Of a stretch of 15,584 nucleotides of DNA, positions 14,662 to 15,584 are shown piece after piece (the first letter of the stretch is position 1; each line of letters begins with the position of its first letter). Origin of the DNA: Chitinophagaceae bacterium. GTDB lineage: Bacteria; Bacteroidota; Bacteroidia; Chitinophagales; Chitinophagaceae. The DNA lies in contig JAGKWS010000098.1 of NCBI GenBank assembly GCA_021151685.1, positions 1 to 15,584 on the forward strand, in the 5' to 3' direction. The notes under the pieces were generated by a model. The model saw nothing but the letters and a program-made list of their open reading frames with translations. It did not search any database and was not told the DNA's origin. The translations under genes and the position numbers were made by a program.

Positions 14662-15060
14662 ATGATAGATATTAAGAATATTGGGGACACCATTCGCAAA
14701 GCCCGCGAAGAAAAAAGATATACTCAACAATACCTTGCTCGACAGTTGGGTATGACGCAAAAGGCATATTGCAAAATAGAAAACAGCCAAACACAGTTGA
14801 CGATTGCGCATTTGGATAAGATTGCCGAAGTGCTTGAAACATCTATCAATCACCTTATTGGGACAGAAGGAGTAGTATATAACAACTATTTAACGAATAG
14901 CGGAAAAGGAGACGATATTGTTTTATACAAAACTCCAATTGAACAATTTAGCGACTTGTATGACAAAATAATACAGGCGCAGCGAGAAGAAACTCTTTTT
15001 TTGCGCGAGCAGAATTTAGCCTTGTTGAAAACCATTGAAGCGTTTGTGGCAAAGAAATAG
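14662..15060 (+). CDS. XRE-family HTH transcriptional regulator
   Basis: This 132-residue protein has a Cro/C1-type helix-turn-helix domain at about 7-67: IRKAREEKRYTQQYLARQLG, then MTQKAYCKIENSQTQLT and LDKIAEVLETSINHLIG. Such proteins bind palindromic or repeated DNA as dimers. A roughly 25-residue linker leads to a C-terminal helix (about 84-130) with heptad-like Leu/Ile spacing, probably a dimerising coiled coil. There is no peptidase or ligand domain. It is divergent from the FHA-led operon and adjacent to two candidate operator elements, so it is the natural candidate regulator of itself and perhaps of the operon. The start at 14662 gives the full HTH; no Shine-Dalgarno precedes it. Confidence 0.92.
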   Translation: MIDIKNIGDTIRKAREEKRYTQQYLARQLGMTQKAYCKIENSQTQLTIAHLDKIAEVLETSINHLIGTEGVVYNNYLTNSGKGDDIVLYKTPIEQFSDLYDKIIQAQREETLFLREQNLALLKTIEAFVAKK

Positions 15061-15412
15061 TAACCGTACCGCCACATCATTTTCTTTTACCCATGTGCTG
15101 CACCATAATGTAGCATACAGGCAACCATTTCTCAATGAACGTGCGCAAACAGTAGTGCTGGCTAATACAATGTTATATCTCTACTTTCAGGATGTAGATG
15201 TGTTTTATGCATACAACATGCCATAGTTTATCATAATTGCTACTGTAAACGCTTCACAAACTTGTTGCCCCAGTACTCTGAGAGCCACGGGGCAAACAAA
15301 ATAAGAAAGAGCACCCTCGACAGGGTGCTCTCCGATGCCTTTCGGCTCACTACAATGTATCTTGAAGCGGGCAAGGTTGGTAGTAACAACCCTGTGCTAT
15401 AATATCTTGGTA
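15061..15412. other. Intergenic region between converging genes
   Basis: This stretch of about 350 bases holds no open frame with recognisable protein features. Its left half shows no structure I can support. The right part contains the minus-strand terminator at 15308-15331 and a weak 7-bp inverted repeat (TTGCCCC at 15265-15271 with GGGGCAA at 15289-15295). No RNA gene was recognised. Confidence 0.6.
15296..15331 (-). terminator. Rho-independent terminator of the DUF4402-like gene
   Basis: A perfect 10-bp stem pairs AGAGCACCCT (15308-15317) with AGGGTGCTCT (15322-15331) around a 4-base loop. On the minus strand it is followed by the T-rich run TTCTTATTTTG. It lies about 80 bases after the stop codon at 15413. 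The + strand side has no T-run, so it serves the minus-strand gene. Confidence 0.85.
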
Positions 15413-15584
15413 TTAGTTATAGTTTACTGTTACCGGTACACCTGTAGCATTGGTGTACAAACCACTTGCCTGACCAGCAGCTACATTCAGCGTAGCACCT
15501 ACGTTCAGGGTTTCTGTACCACCTGCACTCAGCAAACCAGTGGCTGATGGCATTGATGTAAAGTTGTCAACAGTCATGGTGTGT
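15413..15584 (-). CDS. DUF4402-like secreted protein, C-terminal part
   Basis: Reading on the minus strand from the window edge gives 56 residues and a TAA stop. The visible end, FTSMPSATGLLSAGG then TLNVGATLNVAAGQASGLY and VPVTVNYN, matches the C-terminus of DUF4402 proteins. These are beta-rich, low-complexity exported proteins frequent in Bacteroidota and Proteobacteria, thought to be surface or pilus-like components. The closing V-x-V-x-Y-N strand is characteristic. The N-terminus and any signal peptide lie outside the window, and the function is unknown. A strong terminator follows. Confidence 0.8.
   Translation of the reverse strand, partial: HTMTVDNFTSMPSATGLLSAGGTETLNVGATLNVAAGQASGLYTNATGVPVTVNYN

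Noticed and set aside
14569..14853. Open frame on the minus strand of 94 codons overlapping the XRE gene
   Set aside because: The opposite strand encodes a complete HTH domain; this frame has no recognisable features.
12436..15060. HipBA-like toxin-antitoxin pair from the XRE gene and a nearby kinase
   Set aside because: The kinase is a Hanks-type protein with HRD/DYG and a TM anchor, not a HipA fold, and the genes are divergent rather than in one operon.
15265..15295. Second terminator (TTGCCCC/GGGGCAA)
   Set aside because: The stem is only 7 bp with a 17-base loop and no T-run follows on either strand.

Overview
The window looks like chromosome of a member of the Bacteroidota, probably near Chitinophagaceae. 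The reasons are the near absence of Shine-Dalgarno sequences, signal peptides cleaved just before Gln, a DUF4402-type secreted protein at the right edge, an LpxH-family phosphoesterase, and RhlE-like DEAD-box and CorA genes in the usual Bacteroidota style. No rRNA, tRNA, CRISPR array, transposase or integrase was seen.

The left third (1-5563) is ordinary, fairly GC-rich core sequence. It holds the 3' end of an SGNH/GDSL-hydrolase-like gene with a clear terminator (+ strand). A run of minus-strand genes follows: an LpxH-like metallophosphoesterase, an RhlE-like DEAD-box helicase, a CorA-type Mg2+/Co2+ transporter whose start overlaps the helicase stop by 4 bases, and a TPR/SEC-C protein.

The middle (5857-14430) is a visibly AT-richer block of seven minus-strand genes that looks like one operon. 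In transcription order it encodes: a soluble FHA protein; a membrane-anchored Ser/Thr kinase; two tandem exported Ppx/GppA-like (ASKHA-fold) paralogues, the first with an N-terminal 22-residue repeat and a TPR-like stretch; a soluble Ser/Thr kinase; a membrane-anchored PP2C phosphatase; and a protein with two cytoplasmic FHA domains, one transmembrane helix and a trypsin-like protease domain with an intact His-Asp-Ser triad. A perfect 28-bp inverted repeat closes the block on its downstream side. An XRE-family regulator is transcribed divergently from the promoter end. Between the regulator and the FHA gene lie a nested palindrome and four GTA(C/T)T boxes spaced exactly 11 bp apart.

My reading, which is inference, is a transmembrane phospho-signalling system. 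Two kinases and one phosphatase write and erase Ser/Thr phosphates in the cytoplasm. FHA domains read them. The output is periplasmic: a membrane-tethered trypsin-like protease and two exported Ppx/GppA-like proteins. I do not recognise this gene combination as a named system. It shares the kinase/PP2C/FHA logic of type VI secretion phospho-control and of Ter-type conflict modules, but no structural, vWA or MoxR genes of either are present here.

The right end (15061-15584) is about 350 bases without a gene, holding a terminator for the minus-strand DUF4402-like gene that runs off the window.
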